Of a DNA stretch of 46,182 nt, positions 39,012 to 46,182 are shown piece by piece. This DNA is from Candidatus Iainarchaeum andersonii SCGC AAA011-E11 (lineage in GTDB: Archaea; Iainarchaeota; Iainarchaeia; Iainarchaeales; Iainarchaeaceae): NCBI GenBank assembly GCA_000402355.1, contig AQRS01000039.1, forward strand, positions 1 to 46,182, written 5' to 3'. The notes beneath the pieces are model-generated. The model saw nothing but the letters and a program-made list of their open reading frames with translations. It did no database searches and was not told the origin of the DNA. Position numbers and translations under genes: made by a program. Position 1 is the first letter of the stretch. The number at the start of each line of letters is the position of its first letter.

Positions 39012-39027
39012 TGTTCAATATTGGACA
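39012..39027. promoter_or_regulatory. Palindrome between the ACT regulator and argG
   Basis: TGTTCAATATTGGACA is a 16-bp dyad with one mismatched pair, just upstream of the TATA-like element of the ACT regulator and about 75 bases before argG. Position and symmetry suggest an operator. In addition, AAGCGC/GCGCTT around 39068-39087 can form a hairpin near the argG transcript start. Confidence 0.45.
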
Positions 39028-39103
39028 AATTTGGTTTAGGTTGGGTTTTTTGGGACACAACACTTAAAAGCGCGGGGAGCAGCGCTTAGTAGGTGAATTG
39101 AAA

Positions 39104-40324
39104 ATGGGGGAAAAATTGGTTCTTGCATACAGCGGAGGCCTCGACACATCCATAATCCTCAAATGGCTTTCCGAAAAAGGATACGACATCACCGCATACC
39201 TCGCGGATGTCGGCCAGGAAGAGGATTTCAAGGCGGCAAAGGAAAAGGCGCTTCTCCTCGGGGCATCGAAGGTTTACATTGAGGACCTCAAAAAGGAATT
39301 CGTGCAGGAGTACATCTTCAAGGCACTGAAGGCAAACTGCATCTACGAAGGAAATTATCTACTCGGAACCTCACTCGCAAGACCGCTCATTGCAAAAAAG
39401 CAGGTTGAGATTGCGCGGAAAGAAGGCGCAAAAATACTCTCGCACGGGGCAACGGGAAAAGGCAATGATCAAGTAAGATTTGAACTCACTTACCTCGCAT
39501 TGATGCCCGAGGCAAAAATAATCGCGCCATGGAAGGAAAAGGAATTCATCGACAAATTCAAGGGAAGACAGGACATGATAAAATATGCCGAGGAAAAAGG
39601 CATCCCGATTCCTGTCACGCAGAAAAAGCCATACAGCACGGACGAGAACCTCATGCACACGAGCTTCGAATCAGGAATCCTTGAAGACCCGGCAACCGCG
39701 CCGGATGACGCAATGTTCAAAAAAGCGATTGTCCCGCAGAACGCCAAGGATTCGGAGACAAAACTGGAAATCGTTTTCGAAAAAGGCATTCCCGTGCTGG
39801 TGAATGACCTTTCAAACGCGAAAAAAATTTCGGGAGCGCTGGAAATAGTCAAGCACCTGAACAAAATCGGCGGCGAAAACGGAGTGGGCATTGTCGACAT
39901 GGTGGAAAACCGCTTTGTGGGAATAAAATCGCGCGGAGTGTACGAGACTCCCGGAGGCACGATATTGCTCAAGGCGCACAGGGATTTGGAAGGCCTCACT
40001 CTGGACAGGGAAGTCTCGCATCTGAAGGACATGCTCATGCCCAAAATCTCGGAGCTCATTTACAACGGCTTCTGGTTCTCGCCTGAAATGGAGTTCCTCA
40101 ATGCCGCAATCGAAAAAAGCCAGGAACACGTGAACGGAACAGTGAAAATGACACTCTACAAAGGCAACGCAATCATAACGGGAAGAAGCTCGGCGGATTC
40201 GCTGTACAGCCAGAAGCAGTCCTCGATGGACGAGGAAGGCGGCTTCAACCAGCAGGACTCAAAGGGATTCATAAAAATAAACGCCATACGCCTGCAGGCA
40301 CACCAGAAGAGGGAACAAAAATGA
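39104..40324 (+). CDS. argG: Argininosuccinate synthase
   Basis: Joins citrulline and aspartate with ATP in arginine synthesis. The 406-residue protein starts MGEKLVLAYSGGLDTSIILKWL with the PP-loop SGGLDTS, and has ILSHGATGKGNDQVRFEL, KGIPIPVTQKKPYSTDENLMHTSFESGILEDP, GIVDMVENRFVGIKSRGVYETPGGTIL and a C-terminal GFIKINAIRLQAHQKREQK. ATG 39104 has AGGTGA 8 bases upstream; the TTG at 39098 is less likely. It is the first gene of argG-argF-argH, each overlapping the next by 4 bases. Confidence 0.95.
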   Translation: MGEKLVLAYSGGLDTSIILKWLSEKGYDITAYLADVGQEEDFKAAKEKALLLGASKVYIEDLKKEFVQEYIFKALKANCIYEGNYLLGTSLARPLIAKKQVEIARKEGAKILSHGATGKGNDQVRFELTYLALMPEAKIIAPWKEKEFIDKFKGRQDMIKYAEEKGIPIPVTQKKPYSTDENLMHTSFESGILEDPATAPDDAMFKKAIVPQNAKDSETKLEIVFEKGIPVLVNDLSNAKKISGALEIVKHLNKIGGENGVGIVDMVENRFVGIKSRGVYETPGGTILLKAHRDLEGLTLDREVSHLKDMLMPKISELIYNGFWFSPEMEFLNAAIEKSQEHVNGTVKMTLYKGNAIITGRSSADSLYSQKQSSMDEEGGFNQQDSKGFIKINAIRLQAHQKREQK

Positions 40325-41241
40325 AAAACGACCTCACATCGCTTGAAGACATGGATTCCGAAACGCTCGGAAAGCTCGTTGCCACAGCGGAAAAAATAAA
40401 GGCAAACAAAGAGGAATTCGCACAGAAGCTCGAAGGCAAAACACTGCTTTCAATATTCGAAAAGCCCTCGCTGAGGACAAGGATTTCCTTCGAAGTGGCG
40501 ATGCAGCAGCTCGGCGGAAAAGCAATTACAATAGACACGCAAACAACCACGATTGGGAAAAAAGAATCCATAGAGGACACGGCAAAGGTGGTTTCGCGCT
40601 ACGTGGACATCATAATGGCGAGAATGTACAGCCAGCAGGATGTCGAAAAATTGGCAAAAAATGCGAGCGTGCCCGTAATCAACGGCCTGACGGACAAATA
40701 CCATCCATGCCAGATACTCTCGGACCTGCTCACCATAAAGGAACACAAAGGAAAATTGAAAGACCTCAAATTGGCTTTCGTTGGAGACGGGAACAACAAT
40801 GTAACGCACTGCCTCCTCATAGGCTGCGCACTAGCCGGAATAGATATCTCAATTGCGTGCCCGAAAAAGCACTCCCCGCAAGAGGATGTGCTGGAAAAAG
40901 CAATGAAAAAAGCCAGCGGAACCAAAATAGAAATTACCGAGAACCCGAAAAAGGCCGTTCATCAGGCCGATGTGGTTTACACAGACACGTGGATGAGCTA
41001 CCAGGTGAAGGATGCGGAAAAGGAACAGCGCATCATGGATTTCGGCGCATTCCAGGTTACGGAAGAGCTCATGCAAAACGCAAAAAAAAGCGCGGTATTC
41101 ATGCACTGCCTCCCCGCGCAAAGAGGTTACGAACAAACCGCGGAAGTAATCGACGGAAAGCAAAGCATAGTGTTTGACCAGGCGGAAAACAGGATGCACA
41201 TGCAGAAAGCGATACTGCTTTACTCAAAGGGATTGCTGTGA
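40321..41241 (+). CDS. argF: Ornithine carbamoyltransferase
   Basis: Makes citrulline from ornithine and carbamoyl phosphate. The 306-residue enzyme contains the carbamoyl-phosphate site FEKPSLRTRISFEVAM (SLRTR in place of the commoner STRTR), an ATTIG-like segment TQTTTIGKKESIEDTAKVVSRYVD, NGLTDKYHPCQILSDLLTI (HPxQ), LAFVGDGNNNVTHCL and the ornithine-site FMHCLPAQRG. These residues are all present. ATG 40321 overlaps the argG stop, and its own stop overlaps the argH GTG. No allosteric domain is seen, so control is probably transcriptional. Confidence 0.95.
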   Translation: MKNDLTSLEDMDSETLGKLVATAEKIKANKEEFAQKLEGKTLLSIFEKPSLRTRISFEVAMQQLGGKAITIDTQTTTIGKKESIEDTAKVVSRYVDIIMARMYSQQDVEKLAKNASVPVINGLTDKYHPCQILSDLLTIKEHKGKLKDLKLAFVGDGNNNVTHCLLIGCALAGIDISIACPKKHSPQEDVLEKAMKKASGTKIEITENPKKAVHQADVVYTDTWMSYQVKDAEKEQRIMDFGAFQVTEELMQNAKKSAVFMHCLPAQRGYEQTAEVIDGKQSIVFDQAENRMHMQKAILLYSKGLL

Positions 41242-42413
41242 AACTCTGGGAAAAAGGATACTCACTGGACAAAGAAGCGGAGGCATTCACGGCAGGAAAA
41301 GATTACCTGTACGACCAGAAGCTGGTTGAATACGACTGCATTGCAAGCATTGGCCACGCAAAAATGCTCGGAGAAATGGGTTACCTCACTAAAAAAGAGT
41401 GCAAAGCGATTTGCGCCGGACTCAAAAAAATAATTTCGCTGGAGAAAAAAGGAAAATTCAATATAACGCAGAGCGACGAGGACTGCCACACAAAAATAGA
41501 GGCGCATTTGACGAAAAAGCTCGGGCAAACAGGTAAAAAGATACACGCGCTCCGCTCGCGCAACGACCAGGTGATTGCGGCGCTGAATCTTTATTCGAAA
41601 GCAAAACTTAACCAGATACTTGCGGAAATAAATTCGCTCCAAAAGGCAATGAAAAAAGCCGACTCAAAAAACTTTCCCATGCCCGGGTATACGCACATGC
41701 AGCGCGCAATGCCCTCAAGCACCAAAATGTGGTTCGGCTCGTTCATTGAAATGCTCAAAAAAGACTCAAAAGCAATTGCGCTCGCAATTGAATTCAACGA
41801 CGAAAACCCCCTCGGCAGCGGCGCGGGATACGGATTCCCGTTCAAAGTGAAGAATCATGTTTCGGCGAAGCAACTCGGATTCAAGGCAACACACACAAAT
41901 GCGCTCGCGGCGCAGAATTTCCGCGCAAAAAAAGAATTATCCGCCGTGCACGCGCTCCTTGAAGTGATGCTCACACTCAACAAATTCGCGTCAGATCTGA
42001 TGCTCTTCACAACAGCAGAATTCGGTTTCTTCGAACTGCCCAAAGAGCTCTGCACCGGAAGCAGCATAATGCCTCAGAAGAAAAATTATGACGTGCTCGA
42101 AATAATGCGCTCAAACTCTGGCATTGTTTTCGCGAACTACTCGAAAATATTCGCCGTTTCAAACAATTTGCCTTCGGGATACAACCGCGACGTGCAGCAC
42201 ACAAAAGCCGCGCTCATGGACAGCATTGAAACCACGCTTGCATCCGTTAAAATGGCGCAAAAAATTGTCAAAAATCTCAAGGCAAATCCCGAAAACATGA
42301 AGCGCGCCCTGACTCCGGAGGTTTATGCCGCGGAAGAGGTGCTGAAACTCGTTTCAAAAGGCGAAACATTCCGCGACGCGTACAGGAAAACCGCCAAAAA
42401 GTTCTCGAAATGA
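41238..42413 (+). CDS. argH: Argininosuccinate lyase
   Basis: Splits argininosuccinate to arginine and fumarate. The 391-residue fumarase-superfamily protein has SDEDCHTKIEAHLTKKLG, KIHALRSRNDQVIAALNL, MPGYTHMQRAMPSSTKMWFGSF (catalytic region), ENPLGSGAGYGFPF and the signature GSSIMPQKKN with the loop Ser. It is about 60-70 residues shorter than typical because the C-terminal domain is reduced. The start is a GTG at 41238 overlapping the argF stop (GTGA), giving MKLWEKGYSLDKEAEAF. Last gene of the arg operon. A 112-base gap with no clear gene follows. Confidence 0.93.
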   Translation: MKLWEKGYSLDKEAEAFTAGKDYLYDQKLVEYDCIASIGHAKMLGEMGYLTKKECKAICAGLKKIISLEKKGKFNITQSDEDCHTKIEAHLTKKLGQTGKKIHALRSRNDQVIAALNLYSKAKLNQILAEINSLQKAMKKADSKNFPMPGYTHMQRAMPSSTKMWFGSFIEMLKKDSKAIALAIEFNDENPLGSGAGYGFPFKVKNHVSAKQLGFKATHTNALAAQNFRAKKELSAVHALLEVMLTLNKFASDLMLFTTAEFGFFELPKELCTGSSIMPQKKNYDVLEIMRSNSGIVFANYSKIFAVSNNLPSGYNRDVQHTKAALMDSIETTLASVKMAQKIVKNLKANPENMKRALTPEVYAAEEVLKLVSKGETFRDAYRKTAKKFSK

Positions 42414-42525
42414 AAACGGCAAAACAAAGCAAGGCATGCCGAAAAGCCACCAACCCGCTCAAACCGGCAAAGATGCCTAAACAATACCGCAAAAAAACCT
42501 TTGCAAGCCAAATTAAACGAAACAA

Positions 42526-43263
42526 ATGAAAATCCCGAAAAACCATCCGCGCTACAATTCCCTTATGCAAAGAGAGCTCATAGAGGACGGAGTGAAGCGC
42601 GGCATTGTAACTCAAACAGGAATGATTGCGCATGGAAGGGGCGAGGCATTCGACTACCTGCTCGGGGAAAAAACTAATCCGGAGGCGCGGAAACAAATTG
42701 GGGCGGCGGCCGCAATGCTCGTGCTCGCGAAAAGGCCGGTAATTTCGGTAAACGGGAACGCAACAGCGCTCTGCGCAAAAGAAATTGCCGGACTCGCAAA
42801 GGCGATTCCCGCGCGCATTGAGGCGAACATTTTTTACCCGCCAGAAAAAAGGAGAAAAATCATTGCAAGAGAATTCGCGAAGCTCGGAGCGAAAATACTC
42901 GGCACAAAACCCACGAAAAAAATCAGGGGATTGGGTTCCGCGCGGAGCAACGTTGATGCCGAAGGAATATGGAAAGCCGATGTAGTGCTTGTGATGCTCG
43001 AGGACGGGGACCGCACAGAAGCGCTGCGCAAAAGTGGAAAAAAAGTGATTGCAATAGATTTGAACCCGCTAAGCAGGACAGCACAAAAGGCAAACATTGC
43101 GATAGTGGACAATATTACGCGCGCCGTTCCGATGCTCGAAAAAAAAGCAGGGGAATTCCGCAAAAAAGGCGAAAAACTGCTGCGCGCGAAAATCAAACAA
43201 TTTAATAACAAAAAAAACCTGGATTCGGTGCTGAGCAGGATGCGCAAAGGGAACACAAAATGA
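42526..43263 (+). CDS. Phosphopantothenate synthetase (4-phosphopantoate-beta-alanine ligase)
   Basis: Joins 4-phosphopantoate and beta-alanine, the step after pantoate kinase in archaeal CoA synthesis. The 245-residue protein shows the family pattern: IPKNHPRYNSLMQRELIEDGVKRGIVTQTGMIAHGRGEAFDYLLGE at the N-terminus, ISVNGNATALCAKEI, ARIEANIFYPPEKR, ADVVLVMLEDGDRTEALRKSGKKVIAIDLNPLSRTAQKA and the final IVDNITRAVPML. ATG 42526 follows AATTAAACGAAAC with no clear ribosome site. The stop overlaps the ATG of the next membrane protein. It depends on beta-alanine, which the damaged panD at 5422 would supply. Confidence 0.93.
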   Translation: MKIPKNHPRYNSLMQRELIEDGVKRGIVTQTGMIAHGRGEAFDYLLGEKTNPEARKQIGAAAAMLVLAKRPVISVNGNATALCAKEIAGLAKAIPARIEANIFYPPEKRRKIIAREFAKLGAKILGTKPTKKIRGLGSARSNVDAEGIWKADVVLVMLEDGDRTEALRKSGKKVIAIDLNPLSRTAQKANIAIVDNITRAVPMLEKKAGEFRKKGEKLLRAKIKQFNNKKNLDSVLSRMRKGNTK

Positions 43264-43823
43264 AACAGGAGTACGCGAGACAGGCAATCCATTTAATGCT
43301 GGGCGCAATATACTTCTGCATACTGTTTTTTCTAGGCACGGAACAGGGAATAGCCGCGCTGATAATTATTTTCGGCTTGGGTTCCCTGGCATCCTACTTA
43401 ATTGCAAGGAAAAAGCGCATTCCGTTCGCCAAAAACATATTGGAAATGGCTGAAAGGGAAAACGAGTCTCACTTGCCGGGAAAAGCAGGCCTCGCATTTA
43501 CACTCGGGGTCCTCATCACAGCGATAATTTTCCTTCCGGTGAACAGGATGGCCGCCTTCGGAGGAATAATAACGCTCACACTCGGAGACGCACTCTCGAC
43601 AATAATCGGGATGAAGTTCGGGAAAACAAAAACCGCCCACAACAAAACCCTTGAAGGCACAATGGCAGGAACAATAGCCGCAACACTGGGCCTGGCGGTT
43701 CTCTTCCCGCTCCCGATTGCACTCGCGGCCGCAATAACCGGAATGCTCGCAGAATACCTGCCGATAAACGACAATTACACGATTCCGCTTGCCTCTGCAG
43801 CGGCATTGGCGCTCCTCCTATGA
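43260..43823 (+). CDS. Phytol/dolichol kinase-like membrane protein
   Basis: A 187-residue membrane protein with about five or six helices related to the SEC59/VTE5 CTP-dependent polyprenol-kinase group. The characteristic segment is ITLTLGDALSTIIGMKFGKTKTAHNKTLEGTMAGTIAATLG (near residues 102-142), the likely nucleotide site, and a preceding helix-loop RQAIHLMLGAIYF. Archaeal members probably phosphorylate isoprenoid alcohols for lipid or glycan-carrier recycling. ATG 43260 overlaps the phosphopantothenate synthetase stop. The C-terminal ALALLL is close to the membrane end. Substrate not shown. Confidence 0.8.
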   Translation: MKQEYARQAIHLMLGAIYFCILFFLGTEQGIAALIIIFGLGSLASYLIARKKRIPFAKNILEMAERENESHLPGKAGLAFTLGVLITAIIFLPVNRMAAFGGIITLTLGDALSTIIGMKFGKTKTAHNKTLEGTMAGTIAATLGLAVLFPLPIALAAAITGMLAEYLPINDNYTIPLASAAALALLL

Positions 43824-43868
43824 AAAACACGCCTTTTTAAAAATTAGCCAACCGACAATAGTAACTAA

Positions 43869-43970
43869 GGGCCCGTAGCTCAGCTTGGATAGTAGCGCTT
43901 CCCTCCTACTCATTTTTAGAAAAAATGGGGAGTTAGGAAGAGGTCGTGGGTTCAAATCCCACCGGGTCCG
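43869..43970 (+). tRNA. tRNA-Arg (CCU) with a 26-base intron
   Basis: Acceptor GGGCCCG/CGGGTCC with one G-U pair, T arm GTGGG-TTCAAAT-CCCAC, discriminator G. The anticodon stem CTTCC/GGAAG encloses C-T-CCT-A, then the intron (about 43910-43935) and A38, so the mature loop is CTCCTAA with anticodon CCT. The intron lies at the canonical site after base 37; its ends (CTCAT ... ATGGGGAG) pair to make a bulge-helix-bulge-like fold. The mature length would be 76. The D stem has one mismatch. CCA is not encoded. Confidence 0.9.
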
Positions 43971-44120
43971 CTTCTTACTATCGAACTCAAGCGAAGATGG
44001 AATTGTCGCACCCAACCAACGGGTCGGCAAATGAATATACGACTCAGATTTCTTGCTGTCAACCCGTTGCAGCCGAAACTGTTGAATAGTCTTTTAAACT
44101 TCTTCAGCTGCTTATATTTC

Positions 44121-44288
44121 ATGGCAGGCGAAACAGCAATACTGAAAAAACTCAGCGCACTTGAAAGCGAGATAAGGCACATGAAAAGAAACATGGTAAA
44201 TATAGATGAAGTGCTTACCCAGGACGATGAGGAAGCATTGAAAGAAGCGGGCAAAGACCTCAGGCGCGCAAAAACGCAGAGGCTCTGA
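44121..44288 (+). CDS. Antitoxin of the second RelE module
   Basis: A 55-residue, mostly helical protein (MAGETAILKKLSALESEIRHMKRNM ... ending RRAKTQRL), the usual size for an antitoxin. CTTTTAAACTT at 44091-44101 is a TATA box about 24 bases before ATG 44121; the open frame back to 44031 is preceded by the tRNA and is probably not translated. It is followed after 2 bases by a RelE-like toxin gene. The antitoxin family cannot be named with confidence. Confidence 0.7.
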   Translation: MAGETAILKKLSALESEIRHMKRNMVNIDEVLTQDDEEALKEAGKDLRRAKTQRL

Positions 44289-44290
44289 AA

Positions 44291-44554
44291 TTGCATGAAG
44301 TACACTTATCCCAAAGGGCAACAAAATTCCTCTCCAAACTCGATAATCATTTAAGCCGGAGGATAAAAGAAAGGCTCAAAAAACTTGAAAACGACCCTGT
44401 GCCAAGCGACTCAAAATTCATTGGCAGGGAAAACGGCGAAAAGATTTTCAGGTACAGAATAGGCGATTATAGGGCGCTTTACAAAGTCAATGAAAACGCC
44501 AAAACTGCCCTTATTGCAAAAATCGACAAAAGGCCCAGAATATACCACAGGTAA
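44291..44554 (+). CDS. RelE/ParE-family toxin, second copy
   Basis: An 87-residue RelE-like protein: VHLSQRATKFLSKLDNHLSRRIKERLKKLENDPVPSDSKF, then GENGEKIFRYRIGDYRALYKVNENAKTALIAKIDKRPRIYHR, the standard helix-helix-strand pattern with a conserved Arg-rich end. It starts with TTG at 44291, 2 bases after the antitoxin stop; an ATG at 44295 is out of frame. The rare start may hold toxin output below antitoxin. It is related to but clearly different from the toxin at 5164. Confidence 0.82.
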   Translation: MHEVHLSQRATKFLSKLDNHLSRRIKERLKKLENDPVPSDSKFIGRENGEKIFRYRIGDYRALYKVNENAKTALIAKIDKRPRIYHR

Positions 44555-44779
44555 TCACAAAAATCCCGCCGGCCGGCCCCTTATCTTCTTGCCACCAAGC
44601 CAAAGCAAAGATTTTTTTCGCTTGGCGACGGAAAAAACCCAGGAAAATGAAATTTCGGTGCGCGTAACGATTGTCAAACCGCCTCCAATCACGCAAAAGC
44701 AAGCAGGAAAACCATCTACATAATGAATTTGAAGAAAGAATTTATTAAGAAGAACAGCTGAATATACTAGAGGCCACAA

Positions 44780-44805
44780 TTTTTTGCATTTACAAACGCA
44801 AAAAA
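44780..44805 (+). promoter_or_regulatory. Hairpin in the ftsZ leader
   Basis: TTTTTTGC at 44780-44787 and GCAAAAAA at 44798-44805 form a perfect 8-bp stem, 30 bases before the ftsZ ATG. TTTATTAAGAAG near 44739-44750 could be the TATA box, placing the hairpin in the leader. The rest of 44555-44834 holds a CCGGCCGGCC tract and a CCAAGC/GCTTGG dyad (near 44599-44624) but no gene I can support. Confidence 0.35.
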
Positions 44806-44834
44806 ACTACTACGGGGCTAATAGGGGTGAAACT

Positions 44835-45914
44835 ATGAAGTCATTGGTGAGCACTGCAATGAGCAGCAGCACTAAAACACAAAACGCCGAAGCTAACGAT
44901 GAAGAGTTCTCGGCACCAAGAATAATGGTCATTGGATGCGGAGGCGCCGGATGCAACTGCACCAACAGGCTCAGCAAAATGAACATCAGCGGGGCAAAAT
45001 TAGTAGCGATAAACACGGACAAGCAGCACCTTGCCATGATAAATGACGAGATAACAAAGGTGCTCATAGGAAAATCGGTAACACGCGGCTTGGGAGCAGG
45101 CGGTTACCCGGAAATAGGCGAGAAAGCCGCGCAGGTAAGCAAGACCGAACTCTCGGAACTCATTGACGGCGTTGATATGCTGTTCATCAGTGCGGGAATG
45201 GGCGGAGGAACAGGAACAGGTTCTGCCCCGGTGGTTGCACAGCTCGCAAAAGAAAAAGGCGCAATAGTCGTTTCAATCGTCACATACCCTTTCTCGCTTG
45301 AAAGGGCAAGGACAATCCATGCGGAAGCCGGAATAAGGAGGCTCAGCGAATTTTCCGACACGGTCGTTGTATTGGACAACAACAGGCTCACAAAGCTCGT
45401 TCCAAACCTGCCAATACAGGACGCATTCAGGGTTGCGGACGAAGTCATTGCAAGGGCAGTGAAGGGAATAACGGAAACAATTACCCAGCCCTCGCTGATC
45501 AACATAGACTTCGCGGACATAAGGAGCGTAATGGCGACAGAAGGCCTCTCGCTCATCGCGGTCGGGGAAAGCAACGGAACCAACAAAGTGCACGAGGTTG
45601 TCAATGATACCCTCAAAAACACCCTCCTTGATGTCGACATCACGGGCGCAAAAGGCGCACTGATACACATTACAGGCGGACCGGAACTCACTTTGGGAGA
45701 AGCAAACGAAATCGGAGAACTCCTGACCGACCAGATTGACCCAAAAGCAACGGTCATTTGGGGAGCAAGGGTAGACAACACATTCCAGAACAAGGTAGAG
45801 GTAATAACAATCTTCACAGGCGTGACCTCGCCATACATCATGGGCGGCAAGAAAGGCGCATCAACGCAGAAAATGCCCGCACACGACAGGAACCTGGATT
45901 TAGACTACATGTAA
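44835..45914 (+). CDS. ftsZ: Cell division GTPase FtsZ
   Basis: Tubulin-like GTPase that forms the division ring. The 359-residue protein has a 30-residue flexible start, then IMVIGCGGAGCNCTNRL, VAINTDKQHL, the tubulin signature SAGMGGGTGTGSAPVVA (GGGTGTG), DNNRL and the T7-loop/C-terminal domain INIDFADIRSVM, ending with a short linker and DRNLDLDYM in place of a longer tail. ATG 44835 follows GGGGTGA by 4 bases; the longer frame from 44784 lacks a ribosome site. The C-terminal tail is short but retains an acidic, hydrophobic end that may bind partners such as SepF. Confidence 0.95.
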   Translation: MKSLVSTAMSSSTKTQNAEANDEEFSAPRIMVIGCGGAGCNCTNRLSKMNISGAKLVAINTDKQHLAMINDEITKVLIGKSVTRGLGAGGYPEIGEKAAQVSKTELSELIDGVDMLFISAGMGGGTGTGSAPVVAQLAKEKGAIVVSIVTYPFSLERARTIHAEAGIRRLSEFSDTVVVLDNNRLTKLVPNLPIQDAFRVADEVIARAVKGITETITQPSLINIDFADIRSVMATEGLSLIAVGESNGTNKVHEVVNDTLKNTLLDVDITGAKGALIHITGGPELTLGEANEIGELLTDQIDPKATVIWGARVDNTFQNKVEVITIFTGVTSPYIMGGKKGASTQKMPAHDRNLDLDYM

Positions 45915-45988
45915 AAACAATAATTCAAAGGGGAGGCGCAACAGCGCCTTTCCAATTCCTATTTTTTAAAATTGAATTGCCGGAAATA

Positions 45989-46033
45989 ATATCAAAGGAC
46001 AAAAATATGGATACAAAGTTTGTCCTTTGATAT
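45989..46033. terminator. 13-bp perfect inverted repeat downstream of ftsZ
   Basis: ATATCAAAGGACA at 45989-46001 and TGTCCTTTGATAT at 46021-46033 are perfect inverted copies around a 19-base loop, 75 bases after the ftsZ stop. It may end the ftsZ transcript. Its right arm abuts, and overlaps by the flanking TA, the mobile element that begins at 46033. Confidence 0.45.
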
Positions 46034-46164
46034 AGCAAACCACGAAAGTTTTTCGGCATTATAGTGGTTCCTTGTCCCCTACGGGGACGAGGCCTAATGC
46101 CCTTGGGCATAAGGTGCTAGATAGCAGACCAAAAATGTCGCCGATATAGTTTATTGGTCTGCTA
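46033..46164 (+). mobile_element. Twin-hairpin MITE-like element, copy 3, with a nested 45-bp palindromic insert
   Basis: It starts TAGCAAACCACGAAAG and ends TTGGTCTGCTA, with TA at both ends (46031-46032, 46165-46166). Hairpin 2 has stem TAGCAGACCAA/TTGGTCTGCTA. The right arm of hairpin 1, expected as GTGGTTTGCTA, is split into GTGGTT and TGCTA by 45 bases (about 46070-46114) that start CCTT, end AAGG and contain GTCCCC-TAC-GGGGAC and ATGCCC-TT-GGGCAT hairpins. Without the insert the element is 87 bases. Confidence 0.82.
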
Positions 46165-46182
46165 TAGCTATCGAAAGACATT

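Noticed and set aside
42474..42530. An 18-codon frame (MPKQYRKKTFASQIKRNK) overlapping the phosphopantothenate synthetase start
   Set aside because: Too short, no promoter or ribosome site seen, no paralogue for support.
1..46182. CRISPR array, rRNA genes or a replication origin
   Set aside because: No regularly spaced identical repeats, no rRNA-like sequence and no Cdc6/Orc1 gene with origin-box repeats were seen.

Overview
The window is archaeal chromosomal DNA. The evidence is the GatDE amidotransferase, the archaeal CoA enzymes pantoate kinase and phosphopantothenate synthetase, Nop5 and fibrillarin, an archaeal-type GlyRS, a YchF/Ygr210-like GTPase, an intron-containing tRNA, tRNAs without encoded CCA, and many TATA boxes about 25 bases before an ATG (leaderless style). 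Compact coding, many small membrane or secreted proteins and several bacterial-looking genes (AspRS, PanD, class I FBPase, GpgS) suggest a DPANN lineage, perhaps Diapherotrites-like; that placement is inference.

Layout. 1-5.8 kb: an unknown truncated gene, a DUF2090 aldolase-like gene, class I FBPase, an asparaginase paralogue followed by gatD, a small HTH regulator, a RelBE-type pair and a frameshifted panD. 5.8-14 kb: gatE, nnrD, small membrane proteins, a cupin, a GTPase, tRNA-Gln, tRNA-Ile and a two-domain wHTH regulator coupled to a membrane protein. 14.2-17.9 kb is accessory: Fic, a zinc-PLC-like protein, two 42-residue membrane-protein genes (one broken by a repeat), a secreted PLD nuclease and YjbQ. 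18-23.8 kb: an aspS-gatC-gatA-suhB-gatB operon on the minus strand. 24-33 kb: two GH39-like surface glycosidases, a beta-CASP MBL protein, a glucosylglycerate synthase/phosphatase pair, a coiled-coil protein and tRNA-Thr. 33.3-36.9 kb: glyS-nop5-fibrillarin. 37.5-43.8 kb: pantoate kinase, an ACT-domain regulator divergent from argG-argF-argH, phosphopantothenate synthetase and a phytol/dolichol-kinase-like protein. 43.9-46 kb: tRNA-Arg(CCU) with an intron, a second RelE module and ftsZ.

Links between genes. GatDE, tRNA-Gln(UUG) with an A1-U72 pair, GatCAB and AspRS supply indirect Gln-tRNA and probably Asn-tRNA synthesis. PanD (if functional), pantoate kinase and phosphopantothenate synthetase belong to one CoA route. 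The arginine operon may be controlled by the ACT protein next to it.

The most notable find is a family of 89-bp twin-hairpin elements (16158-16246 inverted, 23792-23880, 46033-46164). Stem sequences covary between copies, and each copy is flanked by TA. The first copy sits in codon 3 of a 42-codon gene. Removing it together with one TA restores an open frame exactly as long as the intact tandem paralogue just upstream. This shows directly that the element is mobile, with TA target duplication (MITE/ERIC/Correia-like). The third copy carries its own 45-bp palindromic insert. I saw no transposase gene for it in the window and no CRISPR array.
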